NCBI GenBank assembly: GCA_017084465.1
Contig: CP070896.1
Location: 2,943,501 to 3,007,500, forward strand
DNA: 64,000 nucleotides
Direction: 5' to 3'
Source of the DNA: Lacrimispora xylanisolvens
GTDB taxonomy: Bacteria; Bacillota; Clostridia; Lachnospirales; Lachnospiraceae
Part shown: one piece after another, positions 47,001 through 55,996 of the stretch
Numbering within the stretch: the first letter of the stretch is position 1
Layout of the letters: every line of letters starts with the position of its first letter
The notes under the pieces: model-generated
The model's database searches: none
What the model was told of the DNA's origin: nothing
The model's input: the letters and a program-made list of their open reading frames with translations, nothing else
Made by a program: the position numbers and the translations under genes

Positions 47001-48692
47001 ATGAAGAAAACAGCAATCGTATTAGCGGCTGTTCTTGTCTCTGGTCTCGTTTTAAGTGCATGCGGAGGTACCGGAAAGTCCGGCGCGGCACAAAGCGGAA
47101 CTGAGAAGACCACACAAGCAGCAGCTAACACAGAAACAGCAGCAAGCACCTCAACAGAGCCACTTGACCTGGCAGTGCAGATAGGATCTGATCCCGAAAC
47201 CATTGATCCGGCTCTTAGTACAGCAATTGATGCATCTAACATCATTATGCATGCCTTTGAGACTCTTATGACATTTGATGAGAACAACAATATCGTTTCC
47301 GGTCAGGCAGAATCTTATGATGTAAGCGATGACGGACTTACTTATACGTTTCATTTAAGAGACGGCTTAAAATGGAGTGATGGTTCTGATTTTACTGCAG
47401 AGGATTTTGTATATTCCTGGAAACGTATGGCTGATCCTGCTACAGCAGCACCATATGCAGCAGATATGCTTTCTGTGGTAAAAGGTTATGACGAAGCAGC
47501 AGCAGGCAATGTTGATGCACTGGCAGTTTCTGCTCCTGATGCAAAAACATTCGTAGTTGAGCTTTCTGGTCCTTGTACATATTTTGATAAGATTGTGACT
47601 CATGCAAGCATGGCACCAGTGAAAAAGGATGTAGTGGAAGCGAAAGGCGACCAGTGGTCCCTTACTCCGGATACCTATATTTCTAACGGTCCGTTAAAGA
47701 TGGTCGAGTGGGTACCAGGTTCTCACATCACATTTGCTAAGAATGAAAATTACTGGAATGCTGAAAGAGTTACTTTAAATACTTTAAAGTTTGTTCTTAT
47801 GGAAGATCAGAATGCCGCATACAGCGCATACAGGACAGGTGAGGTACAGATGATTCGCGATGTGCCCACTGAAGAGATTCCAAACCTTAGAGATTCCGCT
47901 GAATTCCATTTAGAACCACGTATGGCAACATCCTATACAATTTTTAATACCCAGAAGGAACCCTTCAACAATGCAAAAGTACGCCGTGCATTAAGCCTTG
48001 CAATTGACCGCGACTATATTGCCAATACCCTTATGATGGGAACTGCTCTTCCTGCCTCCAATTTCGTAGGACCTGGTATCTCTGATGATAAAGAAGATTC
48101 TTCATTTGAAGCGGTAAGCCGTACAAATAACGGCGGTGACTATTTCAGCGTAGATAATTATGCGGCTGATCTTGAAAAAGCAAAAGCGCTGCTGACTGAA
48201 GCTGGATATCCTAACGGGGAAGGATTCCCTGCAATTGAATATATGACCAATGACGCCGGCTACAACAAAGCAGTTGCTGAATACTTACAGAGTGCATGGA
48301 GCGAGCTTGGAATCAGAATGGATATCAAGATTGTTGAATGGTCTACATTCACACCAACCCGCCGCGCCGGTGATTTCCAGATCTGCCGCGGAGGATGGGT
48401 TTATGATTACGATGATCCTTCCAACATGCTGAATCTGTTCTCAACTGATAGTGGAAACAATGATGGAAAATATTCCAATGCAGAAGTAGATAAACTCCTG
48501 ACTGAGGCAAGAATTACTGCTGATAAAACGGAGCATTTTGATAAGCTTCATAAGGCAGAAAAAATCATGATGGAAGATGCTGCAGTATCTCCTCTTGTAT
48601 ATTCCAGTGATTATTATCTGCAGAAACCTGAAATTAAAGGAACATGGCATTCTCCATACGGCTACTGGTTCTTTATGTACGCTACAAAATAA
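47001..48692 (+). CDS. oppA: Oligopeptide ABC transporter substrate-binding lipoprotein
   Basis: An SBP_bac_5 family lipoprotein of 563 residues. The signal peptide ends in the lipobox VLSACGG. After a Thr/Ala-rich linker, the domain has IGSDPETIDPALST, the family signature YTFHLRDGLKWSDGSDFTAEDF, and NNAKVRRALSLAIDRDYI. It binds peptides outside the cell for import. No permease or ATPase gene follows, so it must use components encoded elsewhere. GGAGGG precedes the ATG at 47001. Confidence 0.92.
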   Translation: MKKTAIVLAAVLVSGLVLSACGGTGKSGAAQSGTEKTTQAAANTETAASTSTEPLDLAVQIGSDPETIDPALSTAIDASNIIMHAFETLMTFDENNNIVSGQAESYDVSDDGLTYTFHLRDGLKWSDGSDFTAEDFVYSWKRMADPATAAPYAADMLSVVKGYDEAAAGNVDALAVSAPDAKTFVVELSGPCTYFDKIVTHASMAPVKKDVVEAKGDQWSLTPDTYISNGPLKMVEWVPGSHITFAKNENYWNAERVTLNTLKFVLMEDQNAAYSAYRTGEVQMIRDVPTEEIPNLRDSAEFHLEPRMATSYTIFNTQKEPFNNAKVRRALSLAIDRDYIANTLMMGTALPASNFVGPGISDDKEDSSFEAVSRTNNGGDYFSVDNYAADLEKAKALLTEAGYPNGEGFPAIEYMTNDAGYNKAVAEYLQSAWSELGIRMDIKIVEWSTFTPTRRAGDFQICRGGWVYDYDDPSNMLNLFSTDSGNNDGKYSNAEVDKLLTEARITADKTEHFDKLHKAEKIMMEDAAVSPLVYSSDYYLQKPEIKGTWHSPYGYWFFMYATK

Positions 48693-48704
48693 TCGAATAA
48701 TAGA

Positions 48705-48747
48705 AAACCTGCTGTCATCGGTTTATACCGCCTGACAGCAGGTTTTT
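48705..48747. terminator. Bidirectional terminator between oppA and the UPF0340 gene
   Basis: A perfect 13-bp inverted repeat (48705-48717 / 48733-48745) with A-rich and T-rich ends lies between two converging genes. Confidence 0.85.
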
Positions 48748-48749
48748 CA

Positions 48750-49301
48750 TTATTCAATGGTATCATCATAAGAAGCGCGGACACCGCCGATGTATTTTGG
48801 TCTGGTACGGGCTGCAACCACATGGGCAGAGCCAATATACTGGGTTTTTATGCGAATGGGAACCGCTACAGCTTTCAAATGCATTCCGATCAGTGTATCT
48901 CCAATATCAATCCCAGCGTGAGCTTTAATCGATTCTACTGCAACCGGATGTTCAAGACTATGGTAGGCTACAAGTGAGAAAGAGCCGCCGGCCTTAAGCT
49001 GCGGCACTACATTGACCGGTTCATAATGATAGAACTCCGCTGCTTCCCTTTCTAAAATGAGTGCCCTGTTTAAATGCTCACAGCACTGGGCAGCCACATA
49101 AATTCCCTGTTTATGAAAGACTTCATAAATGGCCGAAAATACTGCCTGGCCGATCTCTGCACTGGAATGAGAGCCGATTCTGTGATCGGATATCTCACTG
49201 GAAGAGCAGCCGATCACTACCAGATCTTTCTCCTTTAAATGAGATGCGTCCAAAACTTCTTTTGCGGCTTTACCTGCCTGCTTTCTGATTTCATCTAACA
49301 T
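48750..49301 (-). CDS. UPF0340 (YwlG/DUF436) family protein
   Basis: A 183-residue protein of the YwlG family with unknown function. Conserved stretches are VIGCSSSEISDHRIGSHSS, AAQCCEHLNRALI and HAGIDIGDTLIGMHLK. The start has an AAGGAAGG-type site upstream. It lies 39 bp after the HIT gene on the same strand, suggesting an operon. Confidence 0.88.
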   Translation of the reverse strand: MLDEIRKQAGKAAKEVLDASHLKEKDLVVIGCSSSEISDHRIGSHSSAEIGQAVFSAIYEVFHKQGIYVAAQCCEHLNRALILEREAAEFYHYEPVNVVPQLKAGGSFSLVAYHSLEHPVAVESIKAHAGIDIGDTLIGMHLKAVAVPIRIKTQYIGSAHVVAARTRPKYIGGVRASYDDTIE

Positions 49302-49340
49302 AATCCGGCACCTTCCTTCCTGTACAGTCTGTCTGTTTGA

Positions 49341-49759
49341 TTATAAGGCTGCACGAATGGCTTCAGCCATTTTCTCATACTCATCATCGGTTAAATATAC
49401 TTTATCCGGATTCATGGCAAATGTGCCGCCCCATTCATCTCCGCCATTGTATTTGGGAACAATATGCATGTGAAGATGACAGCCTGTATCACCATAAGCG
49501 CCATAATTTACTTTATCCGGATTAAAACTTTGTGAATGGCCTTGGATACTTTGGAAACTTCAGCGAAAAATGCATTTCTATCTTCATCGCTGATATCAAT
49601 CATCTCGCTGACATGATCCTTATATGCAAGAATGACTCTGCCTTTCTTGCTCTGTTCTTTAAATAAATATAAAAAGCCTGTTTCCATTTCACAGACAGGA
49701 TAACCAAATTTAGCAACCAAGTCCCCTTTCATACAATATGCGCAATTTGTGTCTTTCAT
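49341..49759 (-). CDS. HIT family protein (frameshifted)
   Basis: A second histidine-triad protein, about 139 residues. The N-terminal motif is DTNCAYCMKG and the triad is CHLHMHIVPKY. The frame breaks at the A4 run 49524-49527 (plus strand); one more base joins AIHKVF to NPDKVNYGAYGDTG. ATG 49759 is chosen over 49765 because AAGG lies 9 bp upstream. It differs clearly from the HIT gene at 32.8 kb. Confidence 0.87.
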
Positions 49760-49863
49760 AATCATGTACCTTCTTTCCAGTAGTTTGTTTTTCATTTCTG
49801 AACCTATTTTATCAAAATACAGACGGAATGAAAAGAGAGCACAGCAATTATTTTATGCCACAG

Positions 49864-49907
49864 CACAAAAAAACAGCTTCCTGCCAGAATCTGGTAAGAA
49901 GCTGTTT
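49864..49907 (-). terminator. Terminator of the hemerythrin gene
   Basis: On the minus strand AAACAGCTTC (49898-49907) pairs with GAAGCTGTTT (49871-49880), followed by a T-run (49864-49873, plus-strand A). Confidence 0.75.
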
Positions 49908-49927
49908 GATGATTATTCTTATTTGGA

Positions 49928-50333
49928 TCAGGATCTGCTCTTTAAGTGAGTTGCAACTTTGACATCTTCTTTTTTGATATGGTTGATCAGCCAACCTGCA
50001 ATTGCACTGTTTACTTCGCCAACCAGTGCAATGGTAGGACCTTCCTTATCGAGCTTCTGGCAGATTCCTGCAACTACCTTCTTAAACTCTTCATGGTAGC
50101 GTTTGTGATTTGCATAATCAGGATACTGGCTCTGAAGCTGGAGTTTTTCCTCATCTCCAAAATGCTTGGCAGTATAATCCTGTAAAAAACTTAGTGGTAT
50201 TGGCCAGCTCTGCACGGCCTTTGCCGGTGGAGCAGGCAGTCAGTAAATTATTGATCGCATCAATCAGCTGACGGTGCTCTGAATCGATTAACTGGTTTCC
50301 GGTCTCCAGATCCTTTGTAAATGCGTATGCCAT
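49928..50333 (-). CDS. Bacteriohemerythrin (frameshifted)
   Basis: A non-heme diiron oxygen-binding protein of about 134 residues, probably for oxygen sensing or storage in an anaerobe. Ligand motifs follow the family order: IDSEHRQLIDAIN, KHFGDEEKL, HKRYHEEF and LINHIKKED. The frame breaks at the A6 run 50184-50189 (plus strand); one fewer base joins TTKF to LQDYTAKHFG. The ATG at 50333 has AGAGGTG upstream. Confidence 0.9.
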
Positions 50334-50400
50334 ATGTACACCTCTTTCGTTATAAATAATGTAAGTATATTCTACACTAAACCTACGAAAAAACCAACTG

Positions 50401-51411
50401 TTAATTTTCCCGCCAGCTGAGATATAAATTAGCAACTACATCTTCAATGGGTGCCTTTTTAATTTCCATATCAAGGATCTGGGGGAAATCAGAAAGTAGT
50501 CCCATAACCTTATGGATTCCTAATACATTCCGGTCAAATTCGTATTCGTGAACACCGCCTTCTGTTTTTAAAAGCCGCATACCCGGAATGGAAAGTGGTG
50601 TCTCTTCTTTTGCCGTAGTAAGGACAATCCGGTAAAAGCCTCCCATCACATTTCGTAGTTCATCAAAGTCTCCATCAAATGCAATTCTCCCCTTGTTAAT
50701 AAGAATGATTCTCTGGGCCATTTCCTCCAAATCGTCCATATCATGGCTGGTTACCACCACCGTTGTTTTACTCTCAAGGTTAATCTTCTTTAAAAATCGG
50801 ATCATCTGCTGCTTGGCAAGTACATCAAGACCAAGTGTGGGCTCATCTAAAAAAATCAGTTCCGGACTGTGAAGCAGAAGCATGGCAATATCCGCCCGCA
50901 TTCTCTGCCCAAGACTCAGCTCCCTGGTAAAGGTTTTTAAAATATCGGAAAGATCCAAAAGATCTGTAACCATCTCCAGGTTCTTTTTGTAAACGGAATC
51001 CGGAATGTTCCATACCTCCTTTTTCCATTGAAAGCTTGATATCACCGGATGGTCCCACCATAATTCTGTGCGCTGTCCAAACAGGACTCCAATTTGGCCC
51101 ATGAGTTTGATCCGGTCTTTGGCGGGATTTAATCCCAGTACAGAAACCGTTCCTTCCGTAGGCATGAGAATACCGGAAAGAATTTTTATTGTAGTGCTTT
51201 TACCGGCACCATTGGCACCTGCATAAGCAACGAATTCCCCCTTTTTTACCTGAAGTGATATGTGATCAAGCGCTGTCACTACCCGCTTTTCCGGGTGAAA
51301 AAGGTTTTTAATGATGTCGCGGGCGTTGCCGCTTCGCTGCCACTGGCAGTATTCTTTTGTTATATTATCGATGGCCAAAGCCGGAGTATCTTGGAGAACC
51401 ATAGGTTTCAT
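50401..51411 (-). CDS. ABC-2 type exporter, ATP-binding protein
   Basis: A 336-residue ATPase of the ABC-2 group usually paired with two DUF-type permeases. Walker A is GANGAGKST (about 68-76), the signature is ELSLGQRMRADIAML, Walker B is LIFLDEPTLGLD, and the H-loop is TSHDMDD. A C-terminal extension of about 90 residues follows the ATPase domain. It follows the two permease genes on the minus strand. The substrate is unknown; drug or small-molecule export is common for relatives. Confidence 0.88.
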   Translation of the reverse strand: MKPMVLQDTPALAIDNITKEYCQWQRSGNARDIIKNLFHPEKRVVTALDHISLQVKKGEFVAYAGANGAGKSTTIKILSGILMPTEGTVSVLGLNPAKDRIKLMGQIGVLFGQRTELWWDHPVISSFQWKKEVWNIPDSVYKKNLEMVTDLLDLSDILKTFTRELSLGQRMRADIAMLLLHSPELIFLDEPTLGLDVLAKQQMIRFLKKINLESKTTVVVTSHDMDDLEEMAQRIILINKGRIAFDGDFDELRNVMGGFYRIVLTTAKEETPLSIPGMRLLKTEGGVHEYEFDRNVLGIHKVMGLLSDFPQILDMEIKKAPIEDVVANLYLSWREN

Positions 51412-51444
51412 AATATTTCATACCTTTCCTGAATGTGATAATTG

Positions 51445-52224
51445 CTATAATTGAAAAATTGCGGCTGCAATAGGCAGATAGAACGCTTCCGGAATGAAAA
51501 CCGCCTCTGATCCGTATTTCCCGGCTTTTATTAAAAGCGTGGAAGGAAGCCAGGCACAAAGCCCCACAGGAATTAAGGACAGAAAAATGTGTTTTTGAAA
51601 GCCTTTCATATTACCCAGCGGATAAGTTTTCAATGAAGAAAATAATTCCCTGCCCACCCCGGCAATCTCCTCTGCAGCAGCAGGGGCATAGAACGCTGAG
51701 CAGGAAATCAGATAGATAAATGACATTACAATGATAATTGAGCAAATGCTGTAAAAAAGAAACAGCAATAAAGTAAAAGCATTTATGGGTAAACCAGCCC
51801 TAATGGCACCGTAAGCAGTAAGCCCTGTTCCAAAAATCATGATGGGCGAACCAGAAACAGGGGAAAAACCCTGAGCAAGAAGTTCTGCCCACAGAGGGAC
51901 AGGCTGAATCATTATGTGATCAAGCTGCCCCCGGCCAATAATGCGGCTGACCATGCCGGTATTATTTCCCATAAAAAATACCATGAAAATACCGTCAATA
52001 AAGAGGGCGTAGCCCATCATAAATAGAATTTCATTTTGGGTCATACCGGAAAAGTTCTTAAAATTAGCGGATAACAGGCAGACACCTGCAATGGTGCAGC
52101 CACCGCTAACAACATCTGAAACCAGTTGAATAAAGAAATAACGGGTATCCCGTAGAAACCATAATAAATCCATTTTTGCATATTGCCTGTAAAGCCTGAT
52201 TAATATTTTTAAATTATCCACCAA
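51445..52224 (-). CDS. ABC-2 type exporter, permease 2
   Basis: A 259-residue membrane protein with about six hydrophobic segments. It carries the arrangement of the second permease in three-gene ABC-2 systems: a cytoplasmic N-terminus (LIRLYRQYAKMDLLWFLRD), IMIQPVPLWAELLAQGFSPV after the second helix pair, and an Ala-rich loop. It overlaps the first permease by 11 bp and lies 33 bp before the ATPase gene. Confidence 0.8.
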   Translation of the reverse strand: MVDNLKILIRLYRQYAKMDLLWFLRDTRYFFIQLVSDVVSGGCTIAGVCLLSANFKNFSGMTQNEILFMMGYALFIDGIFMVFFMGNNTGMVSRIIGRGQLDHIMIQPVPLWAELLAQGFSPVSGSPIMIFGTGLTAYGAIRAGLPINAFTLLLFLFYSICSIIIVMSFIYLISCSAFYAPAAAEEIAGVGRELFSSLKTYPLGNMKGFQKHIFLSLIPVGLCAWLPSTLLIKAGKYGSEAVFIPEAFYLPIAAAIFQL

Positions 52225-53044
52225 AAGAGATCATCCTTTCTTTGCTTTTATTAAATACGTAAATAGCAAGAGCCCATAAACTAACAGCCCAGAAAGACTG
52301 AAGCGCCAGAACCCTGTAAGGAAAATGGGCAGTGCCGGTGTAGATAGTTAAAGGTCCATGGGCAACCGAGCCCAACGGTAGCAGGGAAAAAAGCGTTCCC
52401 AATTTCTTTGGAAATAAAGAAAATGGTATCATTTCTCCGGAAAGCAGGGAATAAACAGCCTCTCTCACAGCGAGAGCCGCAAAGCATCCATTTTTCAGAT
52501 TCATGGCCAGAGAAGCAAAAAGCAAATCTATGGCAAAACCAATACAAATTGCCAGCAGCAGGCTTATGAAAGAGAGAATTCCCATACGAAAAGAAGCAGG
52601 CAACGGACTGACAGACAGAACCGGCGCAAAAAGCAATAATGGAATACCCAGAAATAAGAAGTTGGGAACCCAGAATCGTCCAATGGTTTCAGAAATAAAG
52701 CTTGCTTCAATTGCCATAGGCCTTAAAAAACGCCCAATGACGGATCCCTCCCACAAGGACGAAGTGGCGGGAGAAATAATATTTAATTCCTCATGTAATA
52801 CGGCAGACATCAGCGTGTAGGTCATTAACTGGTCCAAAGATACGTTTGCTGGCAGTGCATTAGTTTCTTTCAAAGTCTTCCAGATAAAGGTCAGCAGAAT
52901 GAACTGGACAATCTGAACAACGTATCCTCCAGCTACACAGAGAAAGCCTCCGTCAAAAATTTGTTTCGAGCAGATTAAAGTTGTGGAGCATACGGCTCTT
53001 GAGAGAGAGCCGCAGCCGGACAGAATGGTTTTTACCTGTTTCAT
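52214..53044 (-). CDS. ABC-2 type exporter, permease 1
   Basis: A 276-residue membrane protein with about six hydrophobic segments. Recognisable family stretches are DQLMTYTLMSAVLHEELN and WEGSVIGRFLRPMAIEASF. GGAGGA lies 8 bp before the ATG at 53044. No clear promoter is visible in the 80 bp between it and the upstream terminator, so transcription may come from the strong promoter at 53.4 kb by read-through. Confidence 0.8.
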   Translation of the reverse strand: MKQVKTILSGCGSLSRAVCSTTLICSKQIFDGGFLCVAGGYVVQIVQFILLTFIWKTLKETNALPANVSLDQLMTYTLMSAVLHEELNIISPATSSLWEGSVIGRFLRPMAIEASFISETIGRFWVPNFLFLGIPLLLFAPVLSVSPLPASFRMGILSFISLLLAICIGFAIDLLFASLAMNLKNGCFAALAVREAVYSLLSGEMIPFSLFPKKLGTLFSLLPLGSVAHGPLTIYTGTAHFPYRVLALQSFWAVSLWALAIYVFNKSKERMISFGG

Positions 53045-53123
53045 AGGTCATATCCTCCATAGTGTGTGTTTAGAATCAAAGTGGAAAATGTCCGTTCAGA
53101 CTACCATTTCGAAAAAAACGCAC

Positions 53124-53151
53124 AAAAAAACCCGGTGCAGGAGCATCCGGG
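53124..53151 (-). terminator. Terminator between the small gene and the ABC-2 operon
   Basis: On the minus strand CCCGG-A-TGC (53143-53151) pairs with GCA-CCGGG (53131-53138) across TCCT, and T7 follows (53124-53130). It may be complete or leaky, making it a possible attenuator for the exporter. Confidence 0.85.
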
Positions 53152-53183
53152 CGGAAAATCAACCGAAAAACCAGTGGTAAAAC

Positions 53184-53336
53184 CTACCGGCTAACAGAAT
53201 AATTTTCAGATGAGACGCTGCCTTTTTCGTAAAAATGGGCGCACTGATACACGGACGCGTCAAAATTACCGAAAACTGCAGAGATATTATTAATATTAGT
53301 CCATAATGAAGTAGCTTTAATAGATATATTTCCCAC
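53184..53336 (-). CDS. Small 50-residue protein of unknown function
   Basis: A short gene preceded by a near-consensus promoter and a complete AAAGGAGGTGA ribosome-binding site 9 bp before a GTG start, and followed 33 bp later by a terminator. The product begins MGNISIKATSLWTNINN and is rich in Ser and Asn. It has one Cys (residue 32) and no clear signal or membrane segment. I recognise no family. Its position ahead of an ABC-2 exporter suggests a leader peptide, a cargo peptide or an independent small protein. The match of signals makes translation likely, but the product is unproven. Confidence 0.6.
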   Translation of the reverse strand: MGNISIKATSLWTNINNISAVFGNFDASVYQCAHFYEKGSVSSENYSVSR

Positions 53337-53367
53337 AGCGTCTCACCTCCTTTAAAAAATTTAACTC

Positions 53368-53396
53368 ATTATATCATTGTAAGCAATTTAAGTCAA
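53368..53396 (-). promoter_or_regulatory. Near-consensus sigma-A promoter of the small gene
   Basis: On the minus strand TTGACT (53391-53396) and TATAAT (53368-53373) are separated by exactly 17 bp. It starts 2 bp after the nagB stop and points at the small gene and the ABC-2 operon. Confidence 0.85.
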
Positions 53397-53398
53397 GA

Positions 53399-54132
53399 TT
53401 AGTTGGTTTCCCATTTTGACAATGCTGCTTCATCGGCTACAATAATTACATCCGGATGGAGCTGCAGAATGGAAGCAGGAACTTTTGGTGTCACAGGTCC
53501 GCAAAGGGCATTATACAGAATCTCAGCCTTATCCTCACCGCTTACCATTAACAGAATTTTTTTCGCTCTGATAATTGTACCGATTCCCATGGTATAAGCC
53601 TGGCGCGGAACCTCATCTACAGATTCAAAAAAACGCTTATTCGCTTCAATGGTGCTTTCCTGTAAGTCAACAATATGGGTATCTTTTGGGAAGATATCGG
53701 AAGGCTCATTAAATCCGATGTGCCCATTATGACCAAGTCCAAGAATCTGTAAGTCAACGCCACCCAGATTTCTGAGAATCTCTTCATATCTGGCAGCCTC
53801 TTTTCTGCATCTGATTCCATACCATCAGGGATATGAGTATTGGTTACATCGATATTTACGTGCATAAATAAATTCTGCTTCATAAAGTGGTAGTAACTCT
53901 GGTCATTATCTCTGGTTAATCCCTTGTATTCATCAAGGTTTGCTGTTTTTACCCGGGAAAAATCCAAATCACCTTTGTTGTACCATTCAATCAGCTGTTT
54001 GTAGGTACCTACAGGTGTAGAACCGGTAGCAAGTCCCAGAACGCAGTTCGGTTTCATAATGATCTGGGCAGATATAATATTGGCTGCTTTTCGGCTCATG
54101 TCATAGTAGTCTTTTGCACGGTAAAGCTTCAT
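53399..54132 (-). CDS. nagB: Glucosamine-6-phosphate deaminase (frameshifted)
   Basis: Converts glucosamine-6-phosphate to fructose-6-phosphate and ammonia. The N-terminal motif GLATGSTPVGTY, the catalytic NLDEYKGL and GLGHNGHIGFNEP are diagnostic. The frame breaks at the T4 run 53811-53814 (plus strand); one more base joins ESDAEK to EAARYEEILRNLGG. The rebuilt length of 244 residues is normal. The ATG at 54132 follows GGAGGATG. No nagA lies nearby and no terminator separates it from the promoter that follows. Confidence 0.93.
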
Positions 54133-54182
54133 TTTTATCATCCTCCACATATTGGAAAAAATTTTTATTTTATTCTTTTATT

Positions 54183-54211
54183 AGGATATCATTTTTATGT
54201 CATAGATGCAA
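54183..54211 (-). promoter_or_regulatory. Promoter of nagB
   Basis: On the minus strand TTGCAT (54206-54211) and TATCCT (54183-54188) are spaced 17 bp apart, 50 bp before the nagB start. Confidence 0.55.
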
Positions 54212-54249
54212 TGGCATTTTGCATAAAATAGTGATAAAGGAGTGGTGGC

Positions 54250-55977
54250 ATGTCTAACTATCGAAGACTAATCTCATATATTTATGCCTACGAAGGCGGA
54301 GTCAAAGGAAAAAACATCGGATTTGCCAAGATAGAGACGAGAGGAATCCAGTGCAAAATTACGGTAAGTGTGAAAAGAATTTATGTAGGTGGTAACGACA
54401 TTGGAGTATATCTATTGGCCGGAGAACAGGAAATATACCTGGGTAATATTTTCATACGAGGCGGTTCCGGTGAATTTAGAGCCACAGTATCCGTAAATGA
54501 TATTGAACGTTCCGGTTTTAATATGGACCAATGTTTTGGACTGACCATACATGATGTAAAAAATACATGGAGATCTTATACCACCATATGGGAGGACGCA
54601 GTTGCTCATGCGGCGGCAGTTGATCTGGAAAATACAGATTCTGCCGTAAAAGAAAATTCTGCCATATCGGAAGAACAGATAAAAAAAGCTGTTCAGGAGA
54701 TAGAAAAAGAGTTTCCACTGGAAGATGGAGACAATCAGGATACAAAAAATGAAGAAGAGGTTCTTCTCCAGGCGGAAAGTCAGGTGTCATCCGACAGTGA
54801 GCCAAGCCCGGAGGCCGAAGGTCTCATGCCTGAGATCCAGCAAATGATAGATTCCATAGCTCAAGATGGAAATACCAGACCCACAGTAACCGGTCCAACA
54901 GTAGGAGGGAGGCAGGGAAATCCGCCTTCAGTCACTGCGCCTGCACCGGATAGACAGCAAAACACACGCCCGACCATGACCGGACCAATTCCTGGCTGGT
55001 GGCAGGAACCACGTCCAACCGGACCAATGCCGACAGGCCCGATGCCCAATGGGTCGATGCCAACACGGTCAATGCCGACAGGGCCAATGCCTAATGGTTC
55101 AATGCCGACACGGTCAATGCCGACAGGAACTATGCCAACAGGAACTATGCCAACAGGAACCATGCCGACAGGAACCATGCCAACAGGAACCATGCCGACA
55201 GGATCAATGTCTCCTGTACCGAACCCAACCGGTCCGGCATCTCCAACGCCGCGTCCAACGGGTCCGATGCCAATATCACCGATGTCTGCAGAGTCCGTAC
55301 ATACAGATCCAACCGAAGAGGCTCAGACCATTTTACAAAGTCAGCAGGAATCTGTTCCCTTAATGCCAAAGCCCATGATGTCTGAAGCTGAAGATGGCGG
55401 ATTAAAAGAATCTGTTCAGATGAGTTCAGGCGACGCAGGTCTGGCAGAGGATGCAGATGTATCTCTTGAGCCTGAGGCAGGAACTACCCGTTTGTATCGC
55501 GCAGACGCTGTAATAAAAGAAACTAAAGACCAAGACCATACAGAACCAAAACTTGGTGATCCAGAGGTACTGGAACATTTGCGCCAAAACGAAAGCCAGG
55601 AAGAAAGTCAAAATAGCCTGATCTGGGAAAAATTAAGAAAAGAACATACCAGGATTCTGGCGTTTGATTATGAAGACGGATGTGAAATTCTGACAATCAA
55701 ACCTCAGGATATCGGTCTTCTTCCCAGAGATGCCTGGGTATTTGGAAATAACAGTTTCTTATTACATGGTTACTACAATTACCGGTATCTGATCCTCGCA
55801 AGGCTTAACACGGAAGGAACACCCCGCTATCTGCTGGGAGTACCGGGACATTATTACAGCAATGAACGATATATGGCATCTATGTTCGGTTTTCCTAATT
55901 TTGTGCTGTCAAAAGATCAGCCAATGGAAGACGGACGTTTTGGATTCTGGTATACTGATATAAAAGTAGGGGGCTGA
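54250..55977 (+). CDS. DUF6128 protein with MPT-rich pentapeptide repeats
   Basis: A 575-residue protein of unknown function in three parts. The N-terminal domain (1-120: YRRLISYIYAYEGGVKGKNI) and the C-terminal domain (about 460-575: RILAFDYEDGCEILTIKPQD) look like the two conserved ends of DUF6128-type proteins of Lachnospiraceae. Between them is a disordered Pro/Thr/Met region holding 13 imperfect pentapeptides. No signal peptide or membrane helix is visible, so it is probably cytoplasmic. AAGGAG precedes the ATG. Confidence 0.75.
   Translation: MSNYRRLISYIYAYEGGVKGKNIGFAKIETRGIQCKITVSVKRIYVGGNDIGVYLLAGEQEIYLGNIFIRGGSGEFRATVSVNDIERSGFNMDQCFGLTIHDVKNTWRSYTTIWEDAVAHAAAVDLENTDSAVKENSAISEEQIKKAVQEIEKEFPLEDGDNQDTKNEEEVLLQAESQVSSDSEPSPEAEGLMPEIQQMIDSIAQDGNTRPTVTGPTVGGRQGNPPSVTAPAPDRQQNTRPTMTGPIPGWWQEPRPTGPMPTGPMPNGSMPTRSMPTGPMPNGSMPTRSMPTGTMPTGTMPTGTMPTGTMPTGTMPTGSMSPVPNPTGPASPTPRPTGPMPISPMSAESVHTDPTEEAQTILQSQQESVPLMPKPMMSEAEDGGLKESVQMSSGDAGLAEDADVSLEPEAGTTRLYRADAVIKETKDQDHTEPKLGDPEVLEHLRQNESQEESQNSLIWEKLRKEHTRILAFDYEDGCEILTIKPQDIGLLPRDAWVFGNNSFLLHGYYNYRYLILARLNTEGTPRYLLGVPGHYYSNERYMASMFGFPNFVLSKDQPMEDGRFGFWYTDIKVGG
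55021..55215 (+). repeat. 15-bp tandem repeat coding MPT pentapeptides
   Basis: Thirteen 15-bp units encode variants of G-(P/S/T)-M-P-(T/N). A 45-bp higher-order unit (GPMPN GSMPT RSMPT) occurs twice, then GTMPT occurs five times in a row. Near-identical DNA in the GTMPT block suggests recent slippage expansion. Confidence 0.9.
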
Positions 55978-55988
55978 AAAAGCCCCCT
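55968..55988. terminator. Hairpin at the end of the DUF6128 gene
   Basis: AGGGGGCT and AGCCCCCT (55968-55975 / 55981-55988) form a perfect 8-bp stem that spans the stop codon. The T-tract is weak on both strands, so termination is likely but not certain. Confidence 0.5.
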
Positions 55989-55996
55989 GGTTTGCG

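Noticed and set aside
54861..55193. Minus-strand frame with VPVGM repeats
   Set aside because: It is the antisense shadow of the MPT pentapeptide repeat and has no start signals.
55021..55215. CRISPR-like repeat
   Set aside because: The repeats are contiguous 15-bp coding units without spacers, in frame within a protein.
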